A stretch of DNA of 7,360 nucleotides from Kofleriaceae bacterium (lineage in GTDB: Bacteria > Myxococcota_A > Polyangia > Haliangiales > Haliangiaceae): positions 1 to 7,360 of the forward strand of contig JAHEAK010000248.1 of assembly GCA_024642805.1 (NCBI GenBank), given 5' to 3'. The notes beneath the pieces were generated by a model. The model was not told the origin of the DNA, did not search any database, and worked only from the letters and a program-made list of their open reading frames with translations. Below are positions 1 to 7,019 of this stretch, one piece after another. A program made the position numbers and the translations under genes. Position 1 is the stretch's first letter; the number at the start of each line of letters is the position of its first letter.

Positions 1-33
1 CGCCGTAGTCGTGGTCACCGCTGTCGCAGGTAT

Positions 34-56
34 TTGACGAGCTAGCAATGTGCTAG
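34..56 (+). promoter_or_regulatory. Possible promoter/operator region with short inverted repeat upstream of the first oxidoreductase gene
   Basis: A TTGACG hexamer at 34-39 resembles a -35 box. It is followed by a perfect inverted repeat, CTAGCA-ATG-TGCTAG (42-56), ending 9 bases before the GTG start at 66. No correctly spaced -10 is visible: TAGACA at 54-59 is only 14 bases from the hexamer. The palindrome could be an operator or an mRNA hairpin over the start region. One forward frame encodes a short hydrophobic tail ending in TGA at 35-37, which could be the end of an upstream gene, but too little is visible to say. Confidence 0.25.
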
Positions 57-65
57 ACAGTCTCC

Positions 66-1289
66 GTGTCTAGCTCTCCGAGGATCGTCATCGCAGGAGC
101 GGGTCCGGCAGGTGTCGCTGTCGCGGCCCGCCTGGCGCAGCGCGGCCGCGCTGGCGAGATACTGGTGCTCGATCGCTATCACTTTCCGCGCGACAAGCCC
201 TGTGGAGGCGGCCTGACGGGCCACATGGATCCGGCGATGGCAGAGCTCGGTCTACGGCTGCGTGTGCCCTACGTGGCCTGCCCAGAGGCAGTGGTTCGCT
301 TTGGCGGCTTTGAGCGGCGTATCGCGATGGGCAAGAGCGTCGATGTGATTCGACGGGGCGAGTTCGATGCCGACCTGGTCGCGCAGGCCCGCGAGCTGGG
401 CGTCGAGGTCGTAGAAGGCGAAGGCATCGCGAGCTACGAGCACACGGAGGAGGGCTTGCGAGTGCACACTAGCCAGGGGCGCGTTTTGACGCCAGATGTG
501 CTGGTGGGTGCTGACGGCGCCGCCTCGCGGGTGCGCAAGCAGCTTCTCTTCAACAAGAAGGCCACGCCACATCGCCTCTTCATGTGCGAGCTGAGCGTGC
601 CGGCGCCCGCGCATCTGCGCAACACGATGACCTACGACTTCAGTCTGATGAGCCGAGGACTGCGCGGCTACCTCTGGCTCTTCCCGGCTCCCGAGGATCG
701 ACTCAACGTCGGCCTCATGCACTATCCCAATGCAGGCCACGCACTCAGCGGCCGCGCGTTGACCGAGTTACTTGCCGAGGGGCTCGAGGGCTATGGGGTC
801 GCGCTGCCTAGCGCTGGTGTGCGCGGCTGGCCTGTTTGGGGTTACCACCCCAAGACGCCCATCTCGGAGGCCCGCGTCGTCACGGTTGGCGACGCCGCAG
901 GCATCGATGGCCTCACCGGCGAGGGCATTGCCATCGCCATGGAACAAGCGATCGTGGCGGGTGACGCCATCGACGAGGCCTTGCGCAGCGGCGACTACGG
1001 CTTCCGCAGCTATCGCAAACGCATTCGTCGCGCTACTGTCGGTCGAGAGCTTGCTCTGGATCGCTGGCTGGCGAAGCTCCTATACGAAGGCAGCCGTTGG
1101 CAGGACTGGCTGGCCCTGGTGCTTCTCGATGACAAGGTCCTCGACATGTATGCCAGGCGAGTGGATGGCACCGAGGTCCTGGCCGATCAGAAGCTGCGTC
1201 TTTACTCCGCGCTCTGGCGACACAGCCTCCGGCGTTCACGACGCCTCAAGACCCTGCGGCAGCACGCTCTGGCAAGCGCCCCCGAGTAG
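66..1289 (+). CDS. Geranylgeranyl reductase family FAD-dependent oxidoreductase
   Basis: This is a 407-residue flavoprotein of the geranylgeranyl-reductase/PHBH-type monooxygenase superfamily. Members reduce isoprenoid chain double bonds or hydroxylate small molecules; the substrate here cannot be told. The FAD dinucleotide-binding motif GAGPAG is at residues 11-16, with the acidic end of the second strand at D36. The family hallmark PCGGGL is at 45-50, the GADGAASRVR motif at 148-157, and the second FAD-contact motif GDAAGIDGLTGEGI at 275-288. GYLWLFP (201-207) is also typical of the group. There is no signal peptide, and the C-terminus is strongly basic (about 388-400). The GTG at 66 is the first possible start after an in-frame TAG at 54-56, and places the FAD motif at the usual distance from the N-terminus; no clear Shine-Dalgarno precedes it. 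It faces the scoAB-mutase operon and has no co-directional neighbour visible, so its pathway is unknown. Family assignment is secure; specific function is not. Confidence 0.88.
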   Translation: MSSSPRIVIAGAGPAGVAVAARLAQRGRAGEILVLDRYHFPRDKPCGGGLTGHMDPAMAELGLRLRVPYVACPEAVVRFGGFERRIAMGKSVDVIRRGEFDADLVAQARELGVEVVEGEGIASYEHTEEGLRVHTSQGRVLTPDVLVGADGAASRVRKQLLFNKKATPHRLFMCELSVPAPAHLRNTMTYDFSLMSRGLRGYLWLFPAPEDRLNVGLMHYPNAGHALSGRALTELLAEGLEGYGVALPSAGVRGWPVWGYHPKTPISEARVVTVGDAAGIDGLTGEGIAIAMEQAIVAGDAIDEALRSGDYGFRSYRKRIRRATVGRELALDRWLAKLLYEGSRWQDWLALVLLDDKVLDMYARRVDGTEVLADQKLRLYSALWRHSLRRSRRLKTLRQHALASAPE

Positions 1290-1312
1290 TGGGGCGAGAG
1301 CGCTGCCGAGCT

Positions 1313-1409
1313 CTAGAACCCAGGCGTAAGACCAAAGCTGGAACCCAGGGCTAAAACCCGGGGCTAAAACCCGGGGCTAAAACCCGGGGCTAAAACCCGG
1401 GGCTAAAGC

Positions 1410-1415
<6 letters not shown>
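1313..1415. repeat. 13-bp tandem repeat array (about 8 units) in convergent intergenic gap
   Basis: The repeat unit is CTAAAACCCGGGG. Four perfect copies start at 1351, 1364, 1377 and 1390; the first differs from the others only in its left neighbour. Degenerate copies flank them: CTAGAACCCAGGC (1313), a 12-base GTAAGACCAAAG (1326), CTGGAACCCAGGG (1338), and CTAAAGCCTAGAG (1403). The last unit overlaps the mutase stop codon at 1410-1412. A uniform core with decayed edges is the pattern expected of expansion by slippage or unequal exchange. Each unit contains CCCGGG, and each carries TAA on the plus strand and TAG on the minus strand. Because 13 is not divisible by 3, three consecutive units place stops in all frames on both strands. 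Confidence 0.95.
1357..1401 (-). terminator. Reiterated intrinsic-terminator-like hairpins downstream of the mutase operon
   Basis: Read on the minus strand just after the mutase stop, the repeat gives CCCGGG, a 7-base loop (TTTTAGC), CCCGGG, then TTTT. This is a 6-bp all-GC stem followed by a short U tract. CCCGGG sites lie at 1396-1401, 1383-1388, 1370-1375 and 1357-1362, so neighbouring units could form alternative hairpins. On the plus strand the same stems are followed by A runs, so the arrangement favours termination of minus-strand transcripts. The U tract is only four bases and the stem is short, so this is inference. Confidence 0.45.
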
Positions 1416-2999
<1,584 letters not shown>

Positions 3000-3007
3000 G
3001 TCGGTGA

Positions 3008-3014
3008 CTTCCTC
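3008..3014 (-). promoter_or_regulatory. Shine-Dalgarno site for the mutase gene
   Basis: GAGGAAG on the minus strand lies 8 bases upstream of the ATG at 2999, within the 20-bp gap after scoB. It fixes the mutase start. It also shows that this genome does use Shine-Dalgarno sites for operon-internal genes, unlike the first genes of the two divergent operons. Confidence 0.7.
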
Positions 3015-3019
3015 GGATC

Positions 3020-3679
3020 CTAAAAACGCATCTCACGCAGCGTTGGCGACATGATGAGCGGCGCGTCAGTGGCCGCCTGCACGTCGCTGGCGCTCAGTCC
3101 CGGGGCGGTCTCGAGGAGCACCAGCCCCTCGGCCCTGACGTCGATGACCGCCATGTCGGTGATGATTTGATGCACGACCTTTACGCCCGTGAGGGGCAGC
3201 GTGCAGGACTTGAGGATCTTGGCCTCACCATCCTTGCTCACGTGCTCCATCATGACGATGACGCGCCGCGCGCCGGCGACCAGATCCATCGCGCCGCCCA
3301 TGCCCTTGACCATCTTGCCGGGAATCATCCAGTTGGCCAGGTCGCCCTCTTGCGATATCTGCATCGCGCCCAGGATGGCGATGTCGATGTGCCCACCGCG
3401 GATCATGGCGAAGGACTCCGCCGAATCGAAGTAGACCGAGCCGGGAATCTCCGAGACGGTCTGCTTGCCCGCGTTGATGAGATCCGGATCTTCATCGCCT
3501 TCGTAGGGGAAGGGGCCAATGCCGAGCATCCCGTTCTCCGACTGCAGGACCACCTCAACGCCCTCGGGCACGTAGTTGGGAACCAGGGTCGGCATGCCGA
3601 TGCCGAGATTGACGTAGTAACCGTCGCGCAGCTCCTGGGCGGCGCGCATGGCGATTTGTTCGCGACTGAGAGTGCTCAT
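3020..3679 (-). CDS. scoB: 3-oxoacid CoA-transferase subunit B
   Basis: This 219-residue beta subunit belongs to the class I 3-oxoacid CoA-transferases (SCOT). With subunit A it moves CoA from succinyl-CoA to acetoacetate or another 3-oxoacid, through a glutamyl-CoA thioester, in the cytoplasm. The catalytic glutamate is Glu48 in the motif QSENGMLGIGP (46-56). The family stretches YYVNLGIGMPTL (21-32) and MVKGMGGAMDLVAGARRVIV are present, and the length is normal. I start it at the ATG at 3679 because this gives MSTLSREQIAMRAAQEL, a typical N-terminus, with GAGG 8 bases upstream (3688-3691), and because it overlaps the scoA stop as ATGA (3676-3679), implying translational coupling. The same frame stays open far upstream through scoA, but that part is not SCOT-like. 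The related beta-ketoadipate transferase (PcaJ) has the same architecture; with no aromatic-degradation genes nearby, SCOT is the better guess. Confidence 0.9.
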   Translation of the reverse strand: MSTLSREQIAMRAAQELRDGYYVNLGIGMPTLVPNYVPEGVEVVLQSENGMLGIGPFPYEGDEDPDLINAGKQTVSEIPGSVYFDSAESFAMIRGGHIDIAILGAMQISQEGDLANWMIPGKMVKGMGGAMDLVAGARRVIVMMEHVSKDGEAKILKSCTLPLTGVKVVHQIITDMAVIDVRAEGLVLLETAPGLSASDVQAATDAPLIMSPTLREMRF

Positions 3680-4374
3680 GCTCGTGGCCTCGTGGTGCGT
3701 TGCTCGATGGGTTTTTCGTAGTTCGTGCCGACGAAGATGCGCTGGACGAAGACCGATGGCGTGTGGATTTGGTCGGGTGCAAGTTGGCCGAGCTCGACCA
3801 GCTCTTCGACCTCGACGATGGTGGTGCGGGCCGCCGTCGCCATGATGGAATTGAAGTTGCGCGCGGTCTTGCGATAGACAAGGTTGCCCCAGCGGTCGGC
3901 CTTCCAGGCCTTGATAATGGCCACGTCGGCGCGCAGGGCACTCTCGAGGACACACATCTTGCCGCCGAGCTCGCGGGTCTCCTTGCCTTCGGCGACCTGG
4001 GTGCCGAAGCCGGTCGGCGTAAAGAAGGCCTCGATACCAGCGCCGCCCGCCCGAATCCGCTCCGCCAAGGTGCCCTGGGGATTGAGCTCGACCTCGAGCT
4101 CGCCCGAGAGGAACTGTTGCGCGAAGATCTTGTTCTCGCCCACGTAGGAGGAAATCATCTTCTTGACCTGGCCATTGGCCAAGAGCACGCCGAGGCCCTT
4201 GTCGGTGGTCCCGCAGTTGTTGGAGATGATGGTCAGGTTCTTGCGCCCCATCCGCGCCAGACACTGAATCGAGTTTTCAGGGTTGCCGCACAGGCCAAAG
4301 CCACCCGACATGATCGTGGCGCCGTCGGCGATGTCGTGCAGAGCCGCCTCGGCATTGTCAAAGAGCTTGTTCAT
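3676..4374 (-). CDS. scoA: 3-oxoacid CoA-transferase subunit A
   Basis: This 232-residue alpha subunit of SCOT carries the CoA-binding glycine motif GGFGLCGNPEN at residues 24-34 and the family block ISNNCGTTDKGLGVLL. Further on are KMISSYVGENK, a stretch containing ELNPQGTLAERIRAGGAGI, and FFTPTGFGT, all characteristic of ScoA/PcaI. Length matches the family. I chose the ATG at 4374 (MNKLFDNAEAAL), where known ScoA proteins begin; an in-frame TTG at 4401 would add nine unconserved residues. No Shine-Dalgarno precedes 4374, but a promoter-like TTGACA...TACTCT ends 7 bases upstream, which suggests a leaderless or nearly leaderless message. It is the first gene of the scoA-scoB-mutase operon. 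Co-transcription with the mutase ties acetoacetate activation, which consumes succinyl-CoA, to a reaction that supplies succinyl-CoA. Substrate specificity (acetoacetate or beta-ketoadipate) is inferred from context. Confidence 0.9.
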   Translation of the reverse strand: MNKLFDNAEAALHDIADGATIMSGGFGLCGNPENSIQCLARMGRKNLTIISNNCGTTDKGLGVLLANGQVKKMISSYVGENKIFAQQFLSGELEVELNPQGTLAERIRAGGAGIEAFFTPTGFGTQVAEGKETRELGGKMCVLESALRADVAIIKAWKADRWGNLVYRKTARNFNSIMATAARTTIVEVEELVELGQLAPDQIHTPSVFVQRIFVGTNYEKPIEQRTTRPRA

Positions 4375-4381
4375 CGCGGCC

Positions 4382-4411
4382 AGAGTAGGACTGGCTCGCA
4401 AAGCCTGTCAA
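4382..4411 (-). promoter_or_regulatory. Candidate promoter for scoA-scoB-mutase operon
   Basis: On the minus strand a perfect TTGACA (4411-4406) is followed by an 18-base spacer and TACTCT (4387-4382), a weak -10 that keeps the first, second and last consensus bases. A transcript starting about 7 bases further on would begin at or next to the scoA ATG at 4374, which fits the lack of a Shine-Dalgarno there. The -35 match is strong; the -10 is weak. Confidence 0.4.
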
Positions 4412-4413
4412 TT

Positions 4414-4445
4414 GCGTGGAGGCCTTGGCGAGAATCCACGCGAAT
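4414..4445. promoter_or_regulatory. Inverted repeat in divergent promoter region, candidate operator
   Basis: GCGTGGA (4414-4420) is matched by its exact complement TCCACGC (4435-4441), with 14 bases between. The match extends outward by ATT (4411-4413) and AAT (4443-4445) if one G (4442) is looped out. The arm centres are 21 bases apart, about two helical turns, as for a dimeric regulator binding one face of DNA. One arm abuts the TTGACA facing scoA; the other lies in the spacer of the plus-strand candidate promoter. It could instead be an RNA hairpin. Confidence 0.4.
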
Positions 4446-4454
4446 GAGTAGGAT
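4425..4454 (+). promoter_or_regulatory. Weak candidate promoter for the SAM hydrolase-methyltransferase operon
   Basis: TTGGCG (4425-4430), an 18-base spacer and TAGGAT (4449-4454) each match four of six consensus bases. A start 7 bases further on would coincide with the GTG at 4461, giving a leaderless message. The same stretch holds AGGA (4450-4453), 7 bases before the GTG, which could be a Shine-Dalgarno instead. Both readings cannot be fully used at once, so this call is tentative. Confidence 0.25.
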
Positions 4455-4460
4455 GCGGCC

Positions 4461-5231
4461 GTGGCGCTGGTAACCCTCTTAACGGACTTCGGGACGGCTG
4501 ACGGCTACGTCGGGGCCATGAAGGGCGTGCTCTACAGTCGCGCTCCAGGCACGCGTGTGGTGGATATCAGCCACGAGATTCCCGCTCACGATATCGGTGC
4601 TGCGGCGCATGCCCTGACCAACACCGTCCCGTATTTCCCAGCCGGCACGATTCACGTGTGCGTCGTCGACCCGGGAGTCGGCGGCGAGCGCAAGGCGGTC
4701 ATCGTCGTGCGCAACGATCAAATTCTCGTTGGGCCGGATAACGGTGTGTTTGCGCTGGTGGCGCCTCGCCCGCAAGCCGCCTACGAGATTACCGAGGCGG
4801 CCTACTTGCGCGATCGACCATCCATGACCTTTCACGGGCGCGATATCTTCGCTGCGGCCGCTGCTCAACTCGCGCGGGGTGGCAAGCCGGAGGACGCCGG
4901 TCCGCAGGTGGTCTTGCGCGGCAAGCTGCCACAGGAGCACGCCGAGGGCGCTGCCATTCAGGTCGCGCACGTCGATGTCTTTGGCAACCTCATCACCAAC
5001 CTCACCAAGAAGCGCATTCCCGCTGGTGCGTCCTTTCGGGTGGCAGGGCGCAACATCGCCGTCTTGAGTGGTTCCTACGAAAATGTCGGCGAGGGCGAGC
5101 TGCTCGCCTATGTCGGATCTCGCAACACGCTGGAGATAGCGATTCGCAGTGGCAACGCTGCCGAGACACTCGGTGCCTCTCGCGGAACCATCGTCGAGAT
5201 CATTCCGGCAGGCGCGATGGGCCCCTCATGA
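4461..5231 (+). CDS. S-adenosylmethionine hydroxide adenosyltransferase (DUF62, chlorinase/fluorinase superfamily)
   Basis: This 256-residue cytoplasmic enzyme belongs to the SAM hydroxide adenosyltransferase family (COG1912), which hydrolyses SAM to adenosine and L-methionine. The N-terminal LLTDFGTADGYVGAMKG motif (6-22) binds SAM. The family's Asp-Arg-His triad is visible as Asp70 and Arg77 in VVDPGVGGER (68-77) and His125 in FHGRD (124-128). The seven-residue Asp-Arg spacing matches the characterised archaeal enzyme PH0463 (Asp68, Arg75, His127). GPDNGVF (91-97) and HVDVFGNLITNL, the start of the C-terminal domain, are also family signatures. At 256 aa it is shorter than fluorinase/chlorinase (about 280-300 aa), and the triad points to water rather than halide as nucleophile. 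The GTG start puts the TDFG motif at the usual place. The stop overlaps the next gene's ATG (ATGA, 5228-5231), so it is probably co-translated with the RNA methyltransferase. Its physiological role in bacteria is poorly known. Confidence 0.9.
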   Translation: MALVTLLTDFGTADGYVGAMKGVLYSRAPGTRVVDISHEIPAHDIGAAAHALTNTVPYFPAGTIHVCVVDPGVGGERKAVIVVRNDQILVGPDNGVFALVAPRPQAAYEITEAAYLRDRPSMTFHGRDIFAAAAAQLARGGKPEDAGPQVVLRGKLPQEHAEGAAIQVAHVDVFGNLITNLTKKRIPAGASFRVAGRNIAVLSGSYENVGEGELLAYVGSRNTLEIAIRSGNAAETLGASRGTIVEIIPAGAMGPS

Positions 5232-6472
5232 AGCGCAGGAATCGACGTATCGCCCTCGACATCACCGGCCTGGCAGCCGGAGGCGATGGCGTCGGCCGCG
5301 ACGAGACTGGGCGCGTGACCTTCGTGCCGCGTTCTGTCACCGGCGATCGTGTACTCGTTCAGCTCGACGATGAGCGCAAACAGTTCGCACGCGCCCATGT
5401 GGTGGAGGTGCTGGAGGCCTCGCCCGAGCGGGTAGAGGCATCTTGCGAGCATTTCAAGACGGGAGCCTGCGGAGGCTGTCAGTGGCAACACGTCGCCGCT
5501 GGCGCCCAGCGAAGCGCCAAGGAAGAGATTGTCGATAGTGGCCTGCGACGGGCCATGGAGGCGGGTCTGGTTCGCGAAGCGCTGCTTGAACCCTGCGAGC
5601 CGCTCGGTTGGCGTCGACGGGCGCGCCTATCGTATTGGGCGCGTGGACCGCGAGTGCTTGGCTTCTTTGCACCCCGTTCTCAGAAGATCACGGATATTGC
5701 CAAGTGCCCACAGTTTGCTCCGGGACTGCAGCGCGGCCTCGAGCTTGTGCGCAGGCACTTGCTGCCAGGACTGGTCGATCGCGGCGAAATCGAGCTCTTG
5801 CTGGCGGAAGATGGCAAGGTGCACGTGAGTGTCAATGGCCCGGCGGAGACGCGGGCAGTGCAGGAGCTGGCCGACGAAGAGCTCATCGCGGGCGTCATTC
5901 ACGGTGACACAGTGCTTGGCGCTGGCCACGTCGAGCTCGAGTTTGGCACCCTGGCCAGCAGCAACAGCTTTGCGCAGGCCTCGCGGGCCGGCAACGTGGC
6001 CCTCTGCGAGCAGGTGAGTGCAGCGCTAGGGGACCTGCAGGGCAAGCGCGTTCTGGAACTCTACGCCGGCAGCGGCAACTTCACTCGTCTCCTGGATAAG
6101 GCTCGTGGTGTGTACGCGGTCGAACAGAGCGAGTTGCCCGCGGGCGTTGAAGCAGCGATGAGCGAGCAGCGCATCCACTGGATGCAAGAGAACGTCATCG
6201 ATGGTTGCGCGATGTTGGCGGCCGAATCGGCGCGCTTCGATGTCGTCTTGCTCGATCCGCCGCGCACGGGCGCCAAGGAAATCATGGAGGCGGTCATCGG
6301 CTTTGCCCCGCAGACCATCGTGTACGTCAGTTGCGACGTCGCGACCCTGGCTCGTGATCTGGAGACGCTGCGCGCGGGTGGCTATCAGGCGGAATCGGCG
6401 CAGCCCATCGACCTCATGCCGCAGACTTCGCAGGTCGAGCTGGTCGTGCGACTCACGCGCCAAGCGCAGTGA
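5228..6472 (+). CDS. rlmD: 23S rRNA (uracil-5-)-methyltransferase, RlmD/RumA family
   Basis: This 414-residue protein transfers a methyl group from SAM to carbon 5 of a uridine in RNA. Domains in order are an N-terminal TRAM RNA-binding domain (about 7-62, with GLAAGGDGVGR), a [4Fe-4S] cluster region, a central RNA-contact domain and a C-terminal Rossmann methyltransferase domain. Cluster cysteines are Cys73, Cys81, Cys84 (CGGCQWQH) and Cys160 (IAKCPQ). The first spacing, Cys-x7-Cys, is two residues longer than Cys-x5-Cys in E. coli RumA. The SAM motif ELYAGSGNFT is at 277-286, DPPRTGAKE at 343-351, the catalytic nucleophile Cys369 in YVSCD, and the general base Glu404 in SQVELVV. The Cys-to-Glu distance of 35 equals that in E. 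coli RumA (389/424). The ATG overlaps the preceding stop as ATGA. The cluster cysteines favour RlmD/RlmC/RlmCD over TrmA, but the target (U1939, U747 or both in E. coli numbering) cannot be fixed from sequence alone. Confidence 0.9.
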   Translation: MKRRNRRIALDITGLAAGGDGVGRDETGRVTFVPRSVTGDRVLVQLDDERKQFARAHVVEVLEASPERVEASCEHFKTGACGGCQWQHVAAGAQRSAKEEIVDSGLRRAMEAGLVREALLEPCEPLGWRRRARLSYWARGPRVLGFFAPRSQKITDIAKCPQFAPGLQRGLELVRRHLLPGLVDRGEIELLLAEDGKVHVSVNGPAETRAVQELADEELIAGVIHGDTVLGAGHVELEFGTLASSNSFAQASRAGNVALCEQVSAALGDLQGKRVLELYAGSGNFTRLLDKARGVYAVEQSELPAGVEAAMSEQRIHWMQENVIDGCAMLAAESARFDVVLLDPPRTGAKEIMEAVIGFAPQTIVYVSCDVATLARDLETLRAGGYQAESAQPIDLMPQTSQVELVVRLTRQAQ

Positions 6473-6477
6473 CCGGA

Positions 6478-6492
6478 AGCGCGCTGCGCGCT
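6478..6492. terminator. Compact GC hairpin between convergent genes
   Basis: AGCGCG-CTG-CGCGCT is a perfect 6-bp inverted repeat with a 3-base loop. It fills most of the 19-bp gap between the methyltransferase stop (6472) and the convergent stop (6492) and can form on transcripts from both sides. No U tract follows in either direction, so it is not a classical intrinsic terminator; it may stabilise mRNA 3' ends or help pausing. Chance GC-rich symmetry is possible. Confidence 0.35.
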
Positions 6493-7019
6493 CAGGGCGT
6501 CGTTGGCTCGGCCGCCACGTAGGGCGCAAGCGAGCTCGTGAACTTCTCCGCCAGTTTGCGGGTCTTGCGATCGGCGCGGTAGGGACTGGAAACGCTGGCG
6601 ACCAGGGCGAAGCGTCGGAAGAGCAAAAAGCGCATCCACACCAGCTCGCGAACCCCCTCGCGAACGCGTTGAAAGTGGATGTCGAGCACGGGGGTGCGCC
6701 CGGCGCGCGAGTCTTGGCGCGTGCGCAGCCGGTAGCCAGTGCTGGCCTTGGCCACACCGCGCTCGAGCGAAGCCAAGAAGGCCTTGCTCTCTTTGCGCCA
6801 ATAGGCGGGCAGGTTGGGATTGTCGATTCGGCTCAGGCTGGCCTTGAGACCAGAAGGATGGCTGTAGCGGCGCAAGGCCGTGCCCTTCGCCAGCGCCGTG
6901 AAGTTCGCAGGAAGCTCGAGCGTGAAGTGCAGCTCTTCGTCGACGATGGGCTCGGCCGAGGCGGGGGGCGCGAGCAGGGCGAGGCCTAGGATGACGACCG
7001 AGGCCAGTCGCAGCTTCAC
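6492..7019 (-). CDS. Exported protein of unknown function, possible PsbP/DcrB-like fold
   Basis: I do not recognise this 175-residue protein with certainty. It begins with a clear Sec signal peptide: MKLR, a hydrophobic core at about 5-17, then APPASA with likely cleavage after Ala22. There is no lipobox cysteine. The mature part starts with HFTLELPANF (31-40), alternates short hydrophobic strands with basic segments, and ends with a helix-like stretch AEKFTSSLAPY. This resembles small periplasmic proteins of the PsbP/Mog1/DcrB-like fold (strand 'F..elP..', closing 'A..F..S'), but that is a visual impression. The mature protein is rich in Arg and has no obvious catalytic motif. The start is GTG at 7019, overlapping the upstream gene's stop as GTGA (7016-7019), so the two are probably co-translated. 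A periplasmic or membrane-associated partner role for the upstream membrane protein is a reasonable guess. It converges on the methyltransferase gene with 19 bp between stops. Confidence 0.72.
   Translation of the reverse strand: MKLRLASVVILGLALLAPPASAEPIVDEELHFTLELPANFTALAKGTALRRYSHPSGLKASLSRIDNPNLPAYWRKESKAFLASLERGVAKASTGYRLRTRQDSRAGRTPVLDIHFQRVREGVRELVWMRFLLFRRFALVASVSSPYRADRKTRKLAEKFTSSLAPYVAAEPTTP

Noticed and set aside
66..1289. Carotenoid or archaeal-lipid biosynthesis locus based on the geranylgeranyl reductase family match
   Set aside because: No other isoprenoid, chlorophyll, menaquinone or carotenoid gene is in the window, so only the family can be stated.
3680..4264. N-terminal extension of scoB through scoA, as a possible long fused protein
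   Set aside because: The extra 195 codons are out of frame with the conserved scoA protein and give Arg/Gly-rich sequence unlike any CoA-transferase. The ATG at 3679 has a Shine-Dalgarno and gives a normal N-terminus.
4375..4401. Alternative TTG start adding nine residues to scoA
   Set aside because: The extra residues are not typical of ScoA, and the candidate promoter would start transcription downstream of this codon.
3700..4473. A 257-codon plus-strand open frame antisense to scoA
   Set aside because: Same antisense-shadow effect; scoA on the other strand has clear family motifs throughout, and this frame would also overlap the divergent promoter region and the start of the SAM hydrolase.
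4461..5231. Halogenase (fluorinase/chlorinase) for halometabolite synthesis
   Set aside because: The length is too short, the Asp-Arg-His triad is that of the hydroxide-using family, and no halometabolite genes are adjacent.
6201..6989. A 262-codon plus-strand open frame across the end of the methyltransferase and the exported-protein gene
   Set aside because: It overlaps two better-supported genes, is Arg/Ala/Gly-rich, and shows no domain.
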